A stretch of 64,000 bases of DNA from Mycetohabitans endofungorum (GCF_002927045.1 NZ_PRDW01000010.1:1-64000); one strand, 5' to 3'; counted from the stretch's first letter, positions 52,005 through 61,146 are shown. Numbers and translations are program-made. Notes: a model not told the origin generated them from the letters alone.

Positions 52005-53501
52005 ATGCACGCTCATTTCCCCGTTTTGACTTTCGCGATCTGGCTGCCGATCGCGTTCGGTATCGCCGTTCTTGCAGTTGGCTCAGACAAGACACCGGGT
52101 GTCGCGCGCTGGACCGCGCTGATCGGCTCGGTGATCAGCTTCATCGTCACACTGCCGTTGATCAGCGGCTTCGACGCAAGTACGTCAGCGTTGCAGTTCG
52201 TTGAAGTCGCGCCGTGGATCGAACGTTTCAACATCACGTACCACCTCGGCGTCGACGGGCTGTCGATGTGGTTCGTCGTGCTGACTGCATTCATCACGGT
52301 CATTGTCGTGATCGCCGGATGGGAGGTGATCACGGACCGCGTGGCGCAGTACATGGCCGCCTTCCTGATCCTGTCAGGTCTGATGGTGGGCGTGTTCTCG
52401 GCGGCCGACGGGATGCTGTTCTATGTGTTCTTCGAGGCGACGCTGATCCCGATGTACCTGATCATCGGCGTCTGGGGCGGCCCAAACCGCGTGTATGCGG
52501 CGTTCAAGTTTTTCCTGTACACGCTGGCCGGCTCGTTGCTGATGCTGGTCGCATTGATCTACCTGTACACGCAGTCGCAATCGTTCGAGTTGTCAGCTTG
52601 GCATGCGCTGCCGCTCGGCATGACGCCGCAGGTGCTGTTGTTCGTCGCGTTCTTCCTCGCGTTCGCGGTGAAGGTGCCGATGTGGCCGGTGCACACGTGG
52701 TTGCCCGACGCGCACGTTGAGGCGCCGACCGGCGGCTCGGTCGTGCTGGCGGCGATTATGCTGAAGCTGGGCGCGTACGGCTTCCTGCGCTTCTCGTTAC
52801 CGATTGCGCCGGATGCGAGCCACGTGCTGGCTCCGGTCGTGATCACGCTGTCGCTCGTCGCCGTGATCTATATCGGCTTCGTCGCCCTAGTGCAGGCCGA
52901 TATGAAGAAGCTAGTCGCGTATTCGTCGATCGCACATATGGGCTTTGTCACGCTCGGCTTCTTCCTGTTCAGTCAGCTCGGCGTCGAAGGGGCCATCGTG
53001 CAGATGATCTCGCACGGTTTCGTGTCGGGTGCGATGTTTCTGTGCATCGGCGTGCTGTATGACCGCATGCATTCACGCCAGATCGCCGACTACGGCGGTG
53101 TTGTGAACACGATGCCCAAGTTCGCGGCGTTCGCGGTGCTGTTCTCGATGGCCAACTGCGGGTTGCCGGGCACGTCCGGGTTCGTCGGCGAGTTCATGGT
53201 GATCCTGTCGGCCGTGAAATTCAATTTCTGGATCGGATTTCTCGCGGCGATTACGCTGATCCTGGGCGCTGCGTACACGCTGTGGATGGTCAAGCGCGTC
53301 TATTTCGGCGCGGTCGCGAACGACCATGTCGCGAAGCTTGTCGACCTGAGTTGCCGCGAGTTCTGGATGTTGATGGTGCTGGCGCTGCTCGTGCTGTACA
53401 TGGGCATCTTCCCGAAGCCGTTCACGGATGTGATGCACGAATCGGTGATTAACCTGCTCTCCCATGTCGCGCAGTCGAAGCTGCCGGCGACGCCGCAGTA
53501 A
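52005..53501 (+). CDS. nuoM: NADH-quinone oxidoreductase subunit M
   Basis: Antiporter-like proton-pumping subunit of 498 residues with about 14 membrane helices. The conserved helix glutamate is in FYVFFEATLIPMYLIIGVWG, and VKVPMWPVHTWLPDAHVEAP carries the broken-helix lysine region. It starts 13 bp after nuoL with GAGGACAG as ribosome site. Confidence 0.98.
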   Translation: MHAHFPVLTFAIWLPIAFGIAVLAVGSDKTPGVARWTALIGSVISFIVTLPLISGFDASTSALQFVEVAPWIERFNITYHLGVDGLSMWFVVLTAFITVIVVIAGWEVITDRVAQYMAAFLILSGLMVGVFSAADGMLFYVFFEATLIPMYLIIGVWGGPNRVYAAFKFFLYTLAGSLLMLVALIYLYTQSQSFELSAWHALPLGMTPQVLLFVAFFLAFAVKVPMWPVHTWLPDAHVEAPTGGSVVLAAIMLKLGAYGFLRFSLPIAPDASHVLAPVVITLSLVAVIYIGFVALVQADMKKLVAYSSIAHMGFVTLGFFLFSQLGVEGAIVQMISHGFVSGAMFLCIGVLYDRMHSRQIADYGGVVNTMPKFAAFAVLFSMANCGLPGTSGFVGEFMVILSAVKFNFWIGFLAAITLILGAAYTLWMVKRVYFGAVANDHVAKLVDLSCREFWMLMVLALLVLYMGIFPKPFTDVMHESVINLLSHVAQSKLPATPQ

Positions 53502-53519
53502 GGGAGGATTGAAAACACT

Positions 53520-54992
53520 ATGCAAAACGCTCCTCTCAACGCCCTGTTGCCCGATGCATTCCTGATGATTGTGACCGTCGTCGCATGGCTGAACGACATC
53601 ATCACCGGCAAGAAGGGCCGCGGCCTGACCTATGTGATCGCGGTCGCGTCCGGCTTGATCGCCGCGCTCTGGTATGCGGTGATCGCGACCGATCCGCATC
53701 CGCATTACTACTTCTCGAACATGTATGTGGTCGACCCGTTCGCGAGCCTGATGAAGTCGTTCATCTCGCTCGGCTTTGCGGTGTCGCTGATCTATTCGCG
53801 CAAGTACCTCGAAGAACGTGACCTGTTCCGCGGCGACTTCTATCTGCTAGCGCTGTTCTCGCTGCTTGGGCAGCTGGTGATGGTGTCGGGCAACAATTTC
53901 CTGACGCTGTACCTGGGACTGGAACTGATGTCGCTATCGTTGTACGCGATCATCGCGCTGCGTCGTGACGTGCCGCAATCCAACGAAGCGGCAATGAAGT
54001 ACTACGTGCTCGGGGCGCTGGCGTCTGGCTTCCTACTGTACGGCATCTCGATGATGTACGGTGCGACCGGCTCGCTCGACCTGCATGACGTGTTCACTGC
54101 GGTCGCGTCGGGCCGCATCAACTATGCCGTGCTGCTGTTCGGTGTGATCTTCATCGTTGCCGGCATCGCGTTCAAGATGGGGGCCGTGCCGTTCCACATG
54201 TGGGTACCCGACGTCTATCACGGCGCGCCGACCGCGATGACGTTGCTCACTGGCGGCGGCCCGAAGGTCGCGGCCTTCGCGTGGGGGCTGCGCTTCCTGG
54301 TGATGGGGCTACTGCCGCTGGCGGTCGATTGGCAGACGATGCTGGTGATTCTGGCCGCGCTGTCGTTGATCGTGGGCAACATCACCGGTATCGTGCAACG
54401 CAACGTGAAACGGATGCTCGCTTACTCGGCGATCTCGAATATGGGCTTCGTGTTGCTTGGCCTGCTGTCCGGCGTCGTCGATGGCAAGGCAAGCGGTGCG
54501 GCGAACGCGTACGGATCCGCGGTGTTTTACAGCATCACATATCTACTGACGACGTTAGGCTCGTTCGGTATCGTGATGCTGCTTGCGCGCCGCGATTTCG
54601 AGGCCGACACGCTGGACGACTTCAAGGGCTTGAACAAGCGCAGTCCAGTGTTCGCGTTCGTGATGTTGTTGATGATGTTCTCGTTGGCGGGCATCCCGCC
54701 GACGGTTGGCTTTTATGCGAAATTCGCGGTGCTCGAGGCTGCCGTGAATGCGAACCTGACGTGGCTGGCGGTGCTCGCGGTCGTCACGTCGCTTTTCGGA
54801 GCGTTCTACTACCTGCGCATCGTCAAGCTGATGTACTTTGACGAGCCAGTTGACGCGACGCCGATCACTGCATATGGTGGCAATCGCGCACTGCTCGCGC
54901 TCAACGGTCTCGCGGTGCTGTTGCTTGGCATCGTTCCCGGACCGCTGATGTCGAGTTGCCTGCAAGCGGTGCGCCAGACGCTGTCGCTGTAA
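53520..54992 (+). CDS. nuoN: NADH-quinone oxidoreductase subunit N
   Basis: Third antiporter-like subunit, 490 residues. The proton-path residues lie in TLYLGLELMSLSLYAIIALR and AFKMGAVPFHMWVPDVYHGA. Last gene of the complex I operon, preceded by AGGGAGGA. Confidence 0.98.
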   Translation: MQNAPLNALLPDAFLMIVTVVAWLNDIITGKKGRGLTYVIAVASGLIAALWYAVIATDPHPHYYFSNMYVVDPFASLMKSFISLGFAVSLIYSRKYLEERDLFRGDFYLLALFSLLGQLVMVSGNNFLTLYLGLELMSLSLYAIIALRRDVPQSNEAAMKYYVLGALASGFLLYGISMMYGATGSLDLHDVFTAVASGRINYAVLLFGVIFIVAGIAFKMGAVPFHMWVPDVYHGAPTAMTLLTGGGPKVAAFAWGLRFLVMGLLPLAVDWQTMLVILAALSLIVGNITGIVQRNVKRMLAYSAISNMGFVLLGLLSGVVDGKASGAANAYGSAVFYSITYLLTTLGSFGIVMLLARRDFEADTLDDFKGLNKRSPVFAFVMLLMMFSLAGIPPTVGFYAKFAVLEAAVNANLTWLAVLAVVTSLFGAFYYLRIVKLMYFDEPVDATPITAYGGNRALLALNGLAVLLLGIVPGPLMSSCLQAVRQTLSL

Positions 54993-55006
54993 CGGCGGCT
55001 GACACG

Positions 55007-55321
55007 ATGTCACCCTCTGGTTGGTTTATCGTCCTGGTCGCGCTGCTCGGCGCTAACCTGCCGTTCGTCAACCAGCGGTTGCTGGCGATACTGCCGGTAC
55101 CCGGCGCCGCGCCGGGCGCACGCAAAAGCGCCTGGTGGCGGATCGCCGAGTTGATCGCGCTTTACTTTGTCACGGGGCTGCTCGGCTTCGCGCTCGAGGC
55201 GCGGGTCGGCAACCGTTTCGAGCAAGGCTGGCAATTTTATGCGATCACGTTCAGCTTGTTTGTCGTGCTTGCGTTTCCCGGCTTCGTTTTCCAGTATCTC
55301 GTCAAGCGGCGCGCCGCGTGA
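55007..55321 (+). CDS. DUF2818 family membrane protein
   Basis: This 104-residue protein has three hydrophobic segments (WFIVLVALLGANLPFVNQRL, LIALYFVTGLLGFALE, FSLFVVLAFPGFVFQYLVKR). DUF2818 genes follow nuoN in most Burkholderiales, so the protein may help complex I assembly or function, though no role is established. The start is the ATG at 55007, 14 bp after nuoN. Confidence 0.9.
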   Translation: MSPSGWFIVLVALLGANLPFVNQRLLAILPVPGAAPGARKSAWWRIAELIALYFVTGLLGFALEARVGNRFEQGWQFYAITFSLFVVLAFPGFVFQYLVKRRAA

Positions 55322-55348
55322 ACCGGCGGCTGCTCAAAAAGGCGCGAC

Positions 55349-55939
55349 ATGACACGCATTCCGACTGACGACGCTCATTTGGTCGAGACCCGCCTCGACG
55401 GCCAGACCCTATATGACGGCAATTTCCTGACGCTCAAGCGCGACATCGTACGGTTGCCGGACGGCAAGACGGCCACGCGCGAGTTTGTCGAGCATCCCGG
55501 TGCGGTGATGGTATTACCGCTGTTCGATGACGGCCGCGTGCTGATGGAGCGCCAGTATCGTTACCCGCTTGGCCGTGTGATGGTTGAATTCCCAGCCGGC
55601 AAGCTCGATCCACAGGAAGGGGCGCTCGTGTGCGCTCAACGCGAACTGCGCGAGGAAACCGGCTATCGCGCGAACGAGTTCGTCTACTTGACCCGCATCC
55701 ACCCGGTCATTTCGTATTCGACCGAGTTTATCGACCTGTACTTGGCGCGTGGGCTGAATGAAGGTGAGCGCGCGCTGGACGACGGTGAGTTTTTGGAGAC
55801 GATTGTCGTCGAACCAGCCATATTGCACGAGTGGATTCGGTGCGGGGAGGTTAGCGACGTCAAGACAATCATTGGCGCGTTCTGGCTTGAAAAAATTTTG
55901 TCTGGCGCTTGGCCGGAAAATACCGCGCAGGTAGTCTGA
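55349..55939 (+). CDS. Nudix hydrolase, ADP-ribose pyrophosphatase type
   Basis: This 196-residue protein has a complete Nudix box: G-x5-E-x7-R-E-U-x-E-E-x-G-U is seen as GKLDPQEGALVCAQRELREE followed by TGY, at about residues 83-105. The preceding VLPLFDDGRVLMERQYRYPL and the FPAGKLDP entry match ADP-ribose pyrophosphatases. It probably hydrolyses ADP-ribose to AMP and ribose 5-phosphate. It is 27 bp after DUF2818 and may be in the nuo transcription unit. Confidence 0.93.
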   Translation: MTRIPTDDAHLVETRLDGQTLYDGNFLTLKRDIVRLPDGKTATREFVEHPGAVMVLPLFDDGRVLMERQYRYPLGRVMVEFPAGKLDPQEGALVCAQRELREETGYRANEFVYLTRIHPVISYSTEFIDLYLARGLNEGERALDDGEFLETIVVEPAILHEWIRCGEVSDVKTIIGAFWLEKILSGAWPENTAQVV

Positions 55940-56104
55940 TGCCGGCGTGGCCGATCAAAGCGCCGCTGAGTTGGCCACGAACGCACCGCCGCAGGGGGCT
56001 TGGGGTAGCATCGCCAGCGGCGCGGGAATGCCGATACAATGTGGAAAACATCGCGCATGCGGCTCGATCGGTGTATTGTCGCGGTACGTGCAATCGCGCT
56101 AGAA

Positions 56105-56376
56105 TGATCCGCCATGGCCAATGCCCACGCCTGATTGGCCGGCTCGATTTTCATGCCGCGCAGCAGAGACGGTCAGACCTTGTGCTTCGCATTGCGTCGG
56201 CTCGTGTTCGGCTTGCAGTACAGCGCCTCGACGCCCATGCGCTCCATTAGCGTGCGCATGCGCTGACGGCCTATCTCATATCCCTCGCGGCGCAGCAGGC
56301 GTGCTCTGGCAAACGGAAACTCCGAGTGTAGTTCGTCGATCCGTTGCATCAGCAACTGATCGACCGATCTTGGCAT
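56105..56376 (-). mobile_element. IS3-family OrfB transposase fragment (N-terminal part)
   Basis: The minus strand reads QLLMQRIDELHSEFPFARAR, then RREGYEIGRQRMRTLMERMG and ALYCKPNTSRRNAKHKV, a stop, and in the same stretch SLLRGMKIEPANQAWALAMAD. This is the HTH_21 region and the start of the integrase core of IS3-group OrfB (family: Y-YLLRGL-I--PNQVWA-DI). A few residues are missing after FAR, and a stop interrupts it. The catalytic DDE part is absent. It marks the left edge of the degenerate island; 55940-56104 before it holds no gene. Confidence 0.82.
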
Positions 56377-56400
56377 GCAGCGTCTTCAGCTCTATCAGTG

Positions 56401-56490
56401 GCTCGCTCGGCCGCGCCGTGGCCGATTCCCAATGCCGGGATCGTTTTACTTTGGTCGTTGCTGCCCAGCCTGCTGGAACAACTGGGTATC
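56401..56490 (+). pseudogene. Remnant of a contractile injection system tape-measure protein
   Basis: The plus strand encodes PIPNAGIVLLWSLLPSLLEQ followed by LGIE. This matches the conserved block of the CIS_TMP (contractile injection system tape measure) family, whose members read roughly V-NAGLVLL-P-LP-LFE-LGL. Only about 30 residues are recognisable; sequence on both sides is scrambled. The call gains weight from the Pvc16-like gene 90 bp downstream. Confidence 0.5.
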
Positions 56491-56579
56491 GAGTTGCGAT
56501 CGCGCGAGCCGACAAGCGGTTACCAGGCAGTGCTAGCCTTGCTTGGCCAATCACGATGGCCAAAACTCCCGCAATTTAA

Positions 56580-57385
56580 TCCGATCCCGCCCTGATCAAT
56601 CTCAATCTTGCGATTGCCGATGCTCTGAAGCCGTATTTGCCAGACGACGTCGCGATCCGCTTTACGTTGCCTAACACCGGTGAGAATCCGGATGTGCCCA
56701 CTGTCAGCGTGTTTTTATATGATATACACGAAGACTTGCAATTGCGCACCGCGCAAGGCCGCCCCTACAATGTCGGTACCGGACAGCTACAGCCGGACTT
56801 GGTCCATGTGCAGCACTGCTATTTGATCACCTATTGAGAGCCACCGCACAGTCTTAGCTCGGGTGCGCCTATGCACGGGTGCTGTCGCCGTCCGAAGGAC
56901 TCAATAGCTCGGGCAATTTTTGGCAGGTGATGGGCAATAAACCGCGCTTGTGCCTAAGCTACGCGGTGACAGTGCCGATCCACCTGACCGCTCCGCAAGC
57001 TAAGATAACCCCTGTGCTCTCAGTGTCGCATCAAGTCAAGCTAACGCCAGGCATTGACTGGAATCGTCAGGCCGCGCCCCTTTTAAAAGCTGCGTTGAGC
57101 ACGGTGTTAAGACAAGCCGATCCAAGCGCTGCGCGCGCAGCGGATCGCGCCCCATTGGATAAGGTTGAATTGAGCTGCCAGCCCGTTGAGGGCCCCGACA
57201 CAGACGTCCCCACGACTGTCCAGCATTTGCGGGTGACGCTCTCGGGCGTGGTGACGGTAGACGACAATATTTGCATCCGCGAGATCCTACAGGGCTGGAC
57301 ATCAAGCGCGACGCTTGCCGGCCACGCACTGATCGTCGATGAAGCGGACACGCAGCTGCACTTGCTCCCGACGCCCTACCACTAG
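56580..57385 (+). pseudogene. DUF4255 / Pvc16-type contractile injection system protein, frameshifted
   Basis: The first part (56580-56837) reads NLAIADALKPYLPDDVAIRF, then VSVFLYDIHEDLQLRTAQGR and HCYLITY. This is the N-terminal Pvc16_N (DUF4255) domain of extracellular contractile injection systems. A stop and a frame change follow with loss of about 60 residues. The second part (56879-57385) continues the family from FWQVMGNKPRLCLSYAVTVP to the C-terminus. There is no proper start codon. In the intact family this protein caps the tube and joins it to the sheath. The gene is clearly broken. Confidence 0.75.
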
Positions 57386-57520
57386 ATGCGCAGGGACTTG
57401 AAGTGATCTCGTGCACGGCAAATCGGTATTGTGTCAGAGTCGAACCGATGATATACAGCTGTTATTTGATGTGTTGCTACGTCAGCCTAGCGCAAAATCA
57501 TTGCATTGACGAGGTGGATG

Positions 57521-58474
57521 ATGGGAAAGAAGGCTTATGAGGTCCAATCCGACCAACGGAGAAAGGCAGGGCGAGCGCAGGTTGTACCCGACCAAGATTC
57601 ATCTGTCAGGCTGGTCAGCCGGCTGGATATCGATCCAGAGAGGCCATTCAAGGGAGTGGAAGCCATTTCGAAACGCTTGTACAATGGATCGCAAGAGATT
57701 CATACCACCAATCTTGAGATAGGCCACGATAAAAGTATTCCCAAAGACAAAAAAGAAGCCGTCTCGGAAGCCACACAGGAGCAAATGACCTATGGCTTAT
57801 TGAATTTCTTGCACAAAATGCCCTATCTTAATCGCCCACCCAATTTTATCGGGCCGTCCGAGCAATCAAACAATGGCATTGAAACCATTTTGGTGCATGG
57901 CACGTTCAACGCCACCGCAGCCGAAGTAGGGTGGACCAGCCCGAATGGGAAATACGCCGATATTGTCCGGGAAAGATTTGGCGGGAAAGTGAGTGCTTTA
58001 CAATGGAGTGGAAAAAATCATCGACTTGCCCGTATTGAGGCGGCGCAAACCCTTGCGAAAAAAATCGATGAAAACACACGGGCCGGTATCATCACGAATG
58101 TCATTGCCCATAGCCATGGTGGCAATGTCGCTTTTGAAGCGATTAAGCTGACACAAGGTAATATTGAACAACTGGTCACCTTAGGCACACCTATCCGAGG
58201 TGATCATTTACCGCCGACAAAGAAGCTTAGAGAAACGGTAGAACATTATATTCATATTTCGGGTGGCAAAGATACCATTGCCCCCAAAGGCGGCCTAGAT
58301 TTTGTCACGCCATTTAAAGATAATTTCTTCCAAAAAATGGGATTAAATAAGGCTAAGATAAGAAATTCGTTGGCCAATACCGAGCTTCATGTGGCGGACG
58401 CCACCCATAGCGAACTCCATTCAAAAGCCGTTTTAGGGCTGCTTACCGCGATAACCCAAGCGACACGGTTGTAA
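57521..58474 (+). CDS. Alpha/beta-hydrolase, candidate cargo or effector
   Basis: The 317-residue frame is intact in an otherwise decayed island. The ATG at 57521 has GAGG six bases upstream. The oxyanion strand is ETILVHGTF (about residue 122). The nucleophile elbow is VIAHSHGGNVAF, with the serine at about 198. A suitable aspartate is in ISGGKDTIAP (about 251) and a histidine in VADATHSEL (about 296), so a Ser-Asp-His triad is available. The N-terminal 85 residues are polar, without signal peptide or membrane helix. Base composition is AT-rich. Its place between Pvc16 and Pvc15 remnants suggests a toxin or lipase cargo. A housekeeping esterase is the alternative; the substrate is unknown. 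Confidence 0.75.
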   Translation: MGKKAYEVQSDQRRKAGRAQVVPDQDSSVRLVSRLDIDPERPFKGVEAISKRLYNGSQEIHTTNLEIGHDKSIPKDKKEAVSEATQEQMTYGLLNFLHKMPYLNRPPNFIGPSEQSNNGIETILVHGTFNATAAEVGWTSPNGKYADIVRERFGGKVSALQWSGKNHRLARIEAAQTLAKKIDENTRAGIITNVIAHSHGGNVAFEAIKLTQGNIEQLVTLGTPIRGDHLPPTKKLRETVEHYIHISGGKDTIAPKGGLDFVTPFKDNFFQKMGLNKAKIRNSLANTELHVADATHSELHSKAVLGLLTAITQATRL

Positions 58475-58475
58475 G

Positions 58476-58960
58476 GCTGGCCAATGGACAGCGCAGGACG
58501 CGGCATGGCTGCACGATCAACTGGCTTCGTGCAGCCCGGCGGCCATCCCACTTGAACTCGAGACACTCGTGCAGCGTTTTCGGCTGGCGTCGGAGGCGGT
58601 GGCACCCGCCTTGCAGGAGGCCGATAGTTACCGCCAGCAACGCGGCGCCGATGCAATGCTTGAGGCATCGGACTTAAGCCGGGCGTTTGGGCTGTGCGCG
58701 CAACGCGCGTTCGGCTCCCTCGCGCAGCGCATCATGCCTGGGGCTGGGACGATCTGATGGTGGGCGACGACGTGCAGCGCCAGCTACGCGAAGTGGGGGC
58801 CGCGGATTCGCCATCGGGAGGCGGTGCTAGCGCGCGGCTTTGCGTGCAAACTCGGCATTGCCACGGGCATCAGTGCGCTCTTTTACGGTGACTCGGGTGC
58901 CGGCAAGACGCTGGCTGCCGAAGTGTTGGCTAGCACGCTCGGGACATCTGAGCGGCCCGC
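58476..58960 (+). pseudogene. Pvc15-type AAA+ ATPase of a contractile injection system, frameshifted and truncated
   Basis: Three pieces in two frames reconstruct one protein. The first is a helical part before the ATPase (LVQRFRLASEAVAPALQEAD and AFGLCAQRAFGSLAQRI). The second is WDDLMVGDDVQRQLREV in the next frame. The third is FACKLGIATGISALFYGDSG continuing AGKTLAAEVLASTLG, with Walker A GDSGAGKT. Frame changes are near 58738 and 58800. The sequence stops being ATPase-like after 58955, so Walker B and the rest are missing. The W-D-D-L/LP-D and G-x-G-I-S-A-L-F-G patterns match the ATPases of eCIS loci. Confidence 0.72.
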
Positions 58961-58983
58961 TCTTGGCCTACAGCCACGCAACG

Positions 58984-60016
58984 TCATATGCTTGACTCCA
59001 TCGCGACACTGCGCTGGTGCGTCGCATGTAACGGTTCTGTCGTTTCTTCGTCATCTGACAACGCTTCTGCAAGCGGGCCTTCCAGCATAACCTGTAAAGA
59101 CTGGTTTTTATCAGAAGTTTGCGTTTCGGCGGGTGCCCAATTTTCAGTCATCCATTTTTCTACGGACTGCGTCACGCTTGCCGGTAATTTCGGTCGCGTC
59201 GTTGACTGTATCGCATGACACAGTGCTGCTTTACGCGAATCCATTGACGTCGGTTGAGTCACGGTAGTCAGCGAAGTCAATGGCACCAGCGCCGCATTGC
59301 TGTGCGCTTTGTTGGTCGCTTTCTCGCGCAGCACTTCCCCAAGCGCTTTTCCGGTCGCGCTGTCACTTGTCTTACCCGATGCTTCACGCATCGTTTCTGA
59401 AAGCTGCGCACCCGTTGCGGCCGTTCCGCCTATTTTAAGGACGACAGATGCAACTTTGGCGGCTGGATGGGAAATCATGCCGATTGCCGCTGCAACAGTA
59501 TTGGCAGCGCCTAAACCGGCTGCGGCTGCAGTCGTATCATGCGAAATACGGCTACTCATTGCATCCATGACTTGCTGGGCACCTTCTGACGTGGGTGGTG
59601 ACCCTGGCGATGGCTGCTCGCTGCTGCCTTAAGTGTCTTGTACGTTCCTCGGACCGAATCGGTTGCGACTGCATGAGTAATTTTAGTCGCTTCTTGCGGT
59701 GTAATCGAGGCGCTTCCACGTGCAATATTGGCTGCACCTTGCAACGTTCTAGCATCATCTGCCAAATCGTTGAGTGCTGTTTGAACATTTTGCATTGACT
59801 GAGATGGTTGCGTTATCACAGTTCGACATTTTTCTAGCAAATTTCCAGCAAATTCACGCGTTTATTATATTGATTAGCAATACCCTCAGTGACAAGATTG
59901 GCATATTCCGACGGTGCAATACGCTGGCTGATATCATTAAGGCGCTGGTTTCCTGTTCTTAGTAGAGAATGGAGAACCTTAGATGGACCTGGCGGCCTAA
60001 ACCTTCTGCGTTTCAC
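58984..60016 (-). pseudogene. Frameshifted Ala/Ser/Thr-rich gene, possibly a secreted protein
   Basis: Three consecutive minus-strand frames (60016-59834, 59840-59556, 59568-58984) join into one protein of about 340 residues if two frameshifts are undone. The first lies at an 11-bp tandem repeat (59833-59854), the second near 59620 in a GCAGC-rich run. The reconstructed protein has a polar N-terminus and a long stretch rich in Ala, Ser, Thr and Gln. A hydrophobic segment follows (AAAGLGAANTVAAAIGMISH), and the C-terminus is acidic. That composition resembles translocators or effectors of secretion systems, but I do not recognise the family. Confidence 0.5.
59833..59854. repeat. 11-bp imperfect tandem repeat that shifts the frame
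   Basis: TCTAGCAAATT is followed directly by TCCAGCAAATT (one mismatch). Removing one unit restores a continuous reading frame (…RVNLLEKCRTVITQP…) across the broken minus-strand gene. Confidence 0.75.
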
Positions 60017-60137
60017 TGGAATTTTTATTAGTTTTGGACAGGCGGTCGATCATTGCACCGCCCACAAGACCGCCCCCCACTCTAACCGCTGCTTTTCCCA
60101 ATTTGGCTGCCCACATGCCATCTTCCGCGTTTATTGA
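59996..60137 (-). pseudogene. C-terminal gene fragment cut off by IS sequence
   Basis: The minus strand reads SINAEDGMWAAKLGKAAVRV followed by GGGLVGGAMIDRLSKTNKNS and a stop at 59996. The upstream part is replaced by the IS3 fragment. The glycine-rich amphipathic stretch looks like real coding sequence and overlaps the start of the next broken gene. I do not recognise it. Confidence 0.45.
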
Positions 60138-60319
60138 CCTCGCCTACTGGCCGACTCGTACGCCTTTAGGTAGACCTCTTTATACTTGACGCTGCGCCAC
60201 ACGCGTTCAACGAACACGTTATCACGCCAGCTTCCTTTGCCGTCCATCGACAGTCTGAGGTCTCGGCCCAACACGGCATCGGTGAACGCGTTCGCCGTGA
60301 ACTGGCTTTGCGCGGCCAC
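60131..60319 (-). mobile_element. IS3-family OrfB transposase fragment (catalytic C-terminal part)
   Basis: The minus strand reads SQFTANAFTDAVLGRDLRLS followed by MDGKGSWRDNVFVERVWRSV and KYKEVYLKAY. This is the end of the IS3-group integrase core around the last catalytic residues (family: GSQFTS--F, SMDGKG-W-DN-FVERLWRSVKYEEVYL). Both sides are truncated. It is not collinear with the fragment at 56105-56376, so at least two IS copies left scraps here. It ends 15 bp from cofE. Confidence 0.85.
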
Positions 60320-60333
60320 CTCTCATTTCATGC

Positions 60334-61146
60334 TCAGGCCATTTCTACTGCCAATGTAGAGGAGGTTTCACGGAATAGATCTTCCTCTTTCGGACGAATA
60401 AGCTGCTGGACCGTTTCATCCGAAGCGGGCAAATTCGCGCCGCGGATCAGCACAACAGGCGATCCTTCATCGGCTTGTCCCATTAGGAAAGACGCCGCTG
60501 CGGCTAGTTCATCGGCCACTGCCACCTGGGTTGTCCGTAAGAGCTGCCCAAACAGGTCCGGCTTCCCAATATAATTTTTAAGCGGTGAAAAGCCCGCTAC
60601 ACCGATCGCGCATCCTGTCGTGCCGTGGCGCCACACCCTACCAAAGCTATCGTTGATGATGATGTGGACATCGACGCCGCACAAGTGATGAAATTGTTTT
60701 TTTAATTGGCGTGCGCTGTGATCCGGATCTTTCGGAAGCAAAAGCACACTGTCTTCATCACCTACATTGGAATGATCGATACCGGCATTCGCCATCACGC
60801 ATCCGAGACGGTGAGCGGTGATCAGTACACCGTCCTGCCTGTGTGCAACGACTTCTGCCGACTCCGAAAGGATAAGTTCAACGAGCCGGGGATCCTTATC
60901 CACTTTTTGCGCTAAATCAATAGCTTGCTTGCCGGGTGTGACAGTAGACAGCGTAACCCATCGTCCTTCCGACTTCGAAACAATCTTTTGTGCAAGCACC
61001 AGCACGTCGCCATTTTCTAGAGCGATATCGTTTTTGTGGATCGCCTCCGTAATAATCTGGCCAAGGTCATCCCCTGTTTGTATCAAGGGAATGCCACCGA
61101 TGGCAGATACAGTCATGCTTCTTGCTGTTCGTGTAGCGTGGCTCAT
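60334..61146 (-). CDS. cofE: F420-0:gamma-glutamyl ligase (CofE)
   Basis: Adds gamma-linked glutamates to F420-0 with GTP to give the mature coenzyme F420-n. The ATG at 61146 (MSHATRTARS) has GAGGAG upstream and yields 270 residues, the size of stand-alone CofE rather than fused FbiB; in-frame sequence extends upstream to 61227 but is unlikely to be used. Motifs include VLVLAQKIVSKSEGR, the metal-binding IINDSFGRVWRHGTTGCAIG and KPDLFGQLLRTTQVAVADEL. It is divergent from cofC-fbiC, with a 263-bp spacer. It lies 15 bp from an IS fragment and has AT-richer composition than the chromosome core. Confidence 0.93.
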   Translation of the reverse strand: MSHATRTARSMTVSAIGGIPLIQTGDDLGQIITEAIHKNDIALENGDVLVLAQKIVSKSEGRWVTLSTVTPGKQAIDLAQKVDKDPRLVELILSESAEVVAHRQDGVLITAHRLGCVMANAGIDHSNVGDEDSVLLLPKDPDHSARQLKKQFHHLCGVDVHIIINDSFGRVWRHGTTGCAIGVAGFSPLKNYIGKPDLFGQLLRTTQVAVADELAAAASFLMGQADEGSPVVLIRGANLPASDETVQQLIRPKEEDLFRETSSTLAVEMA

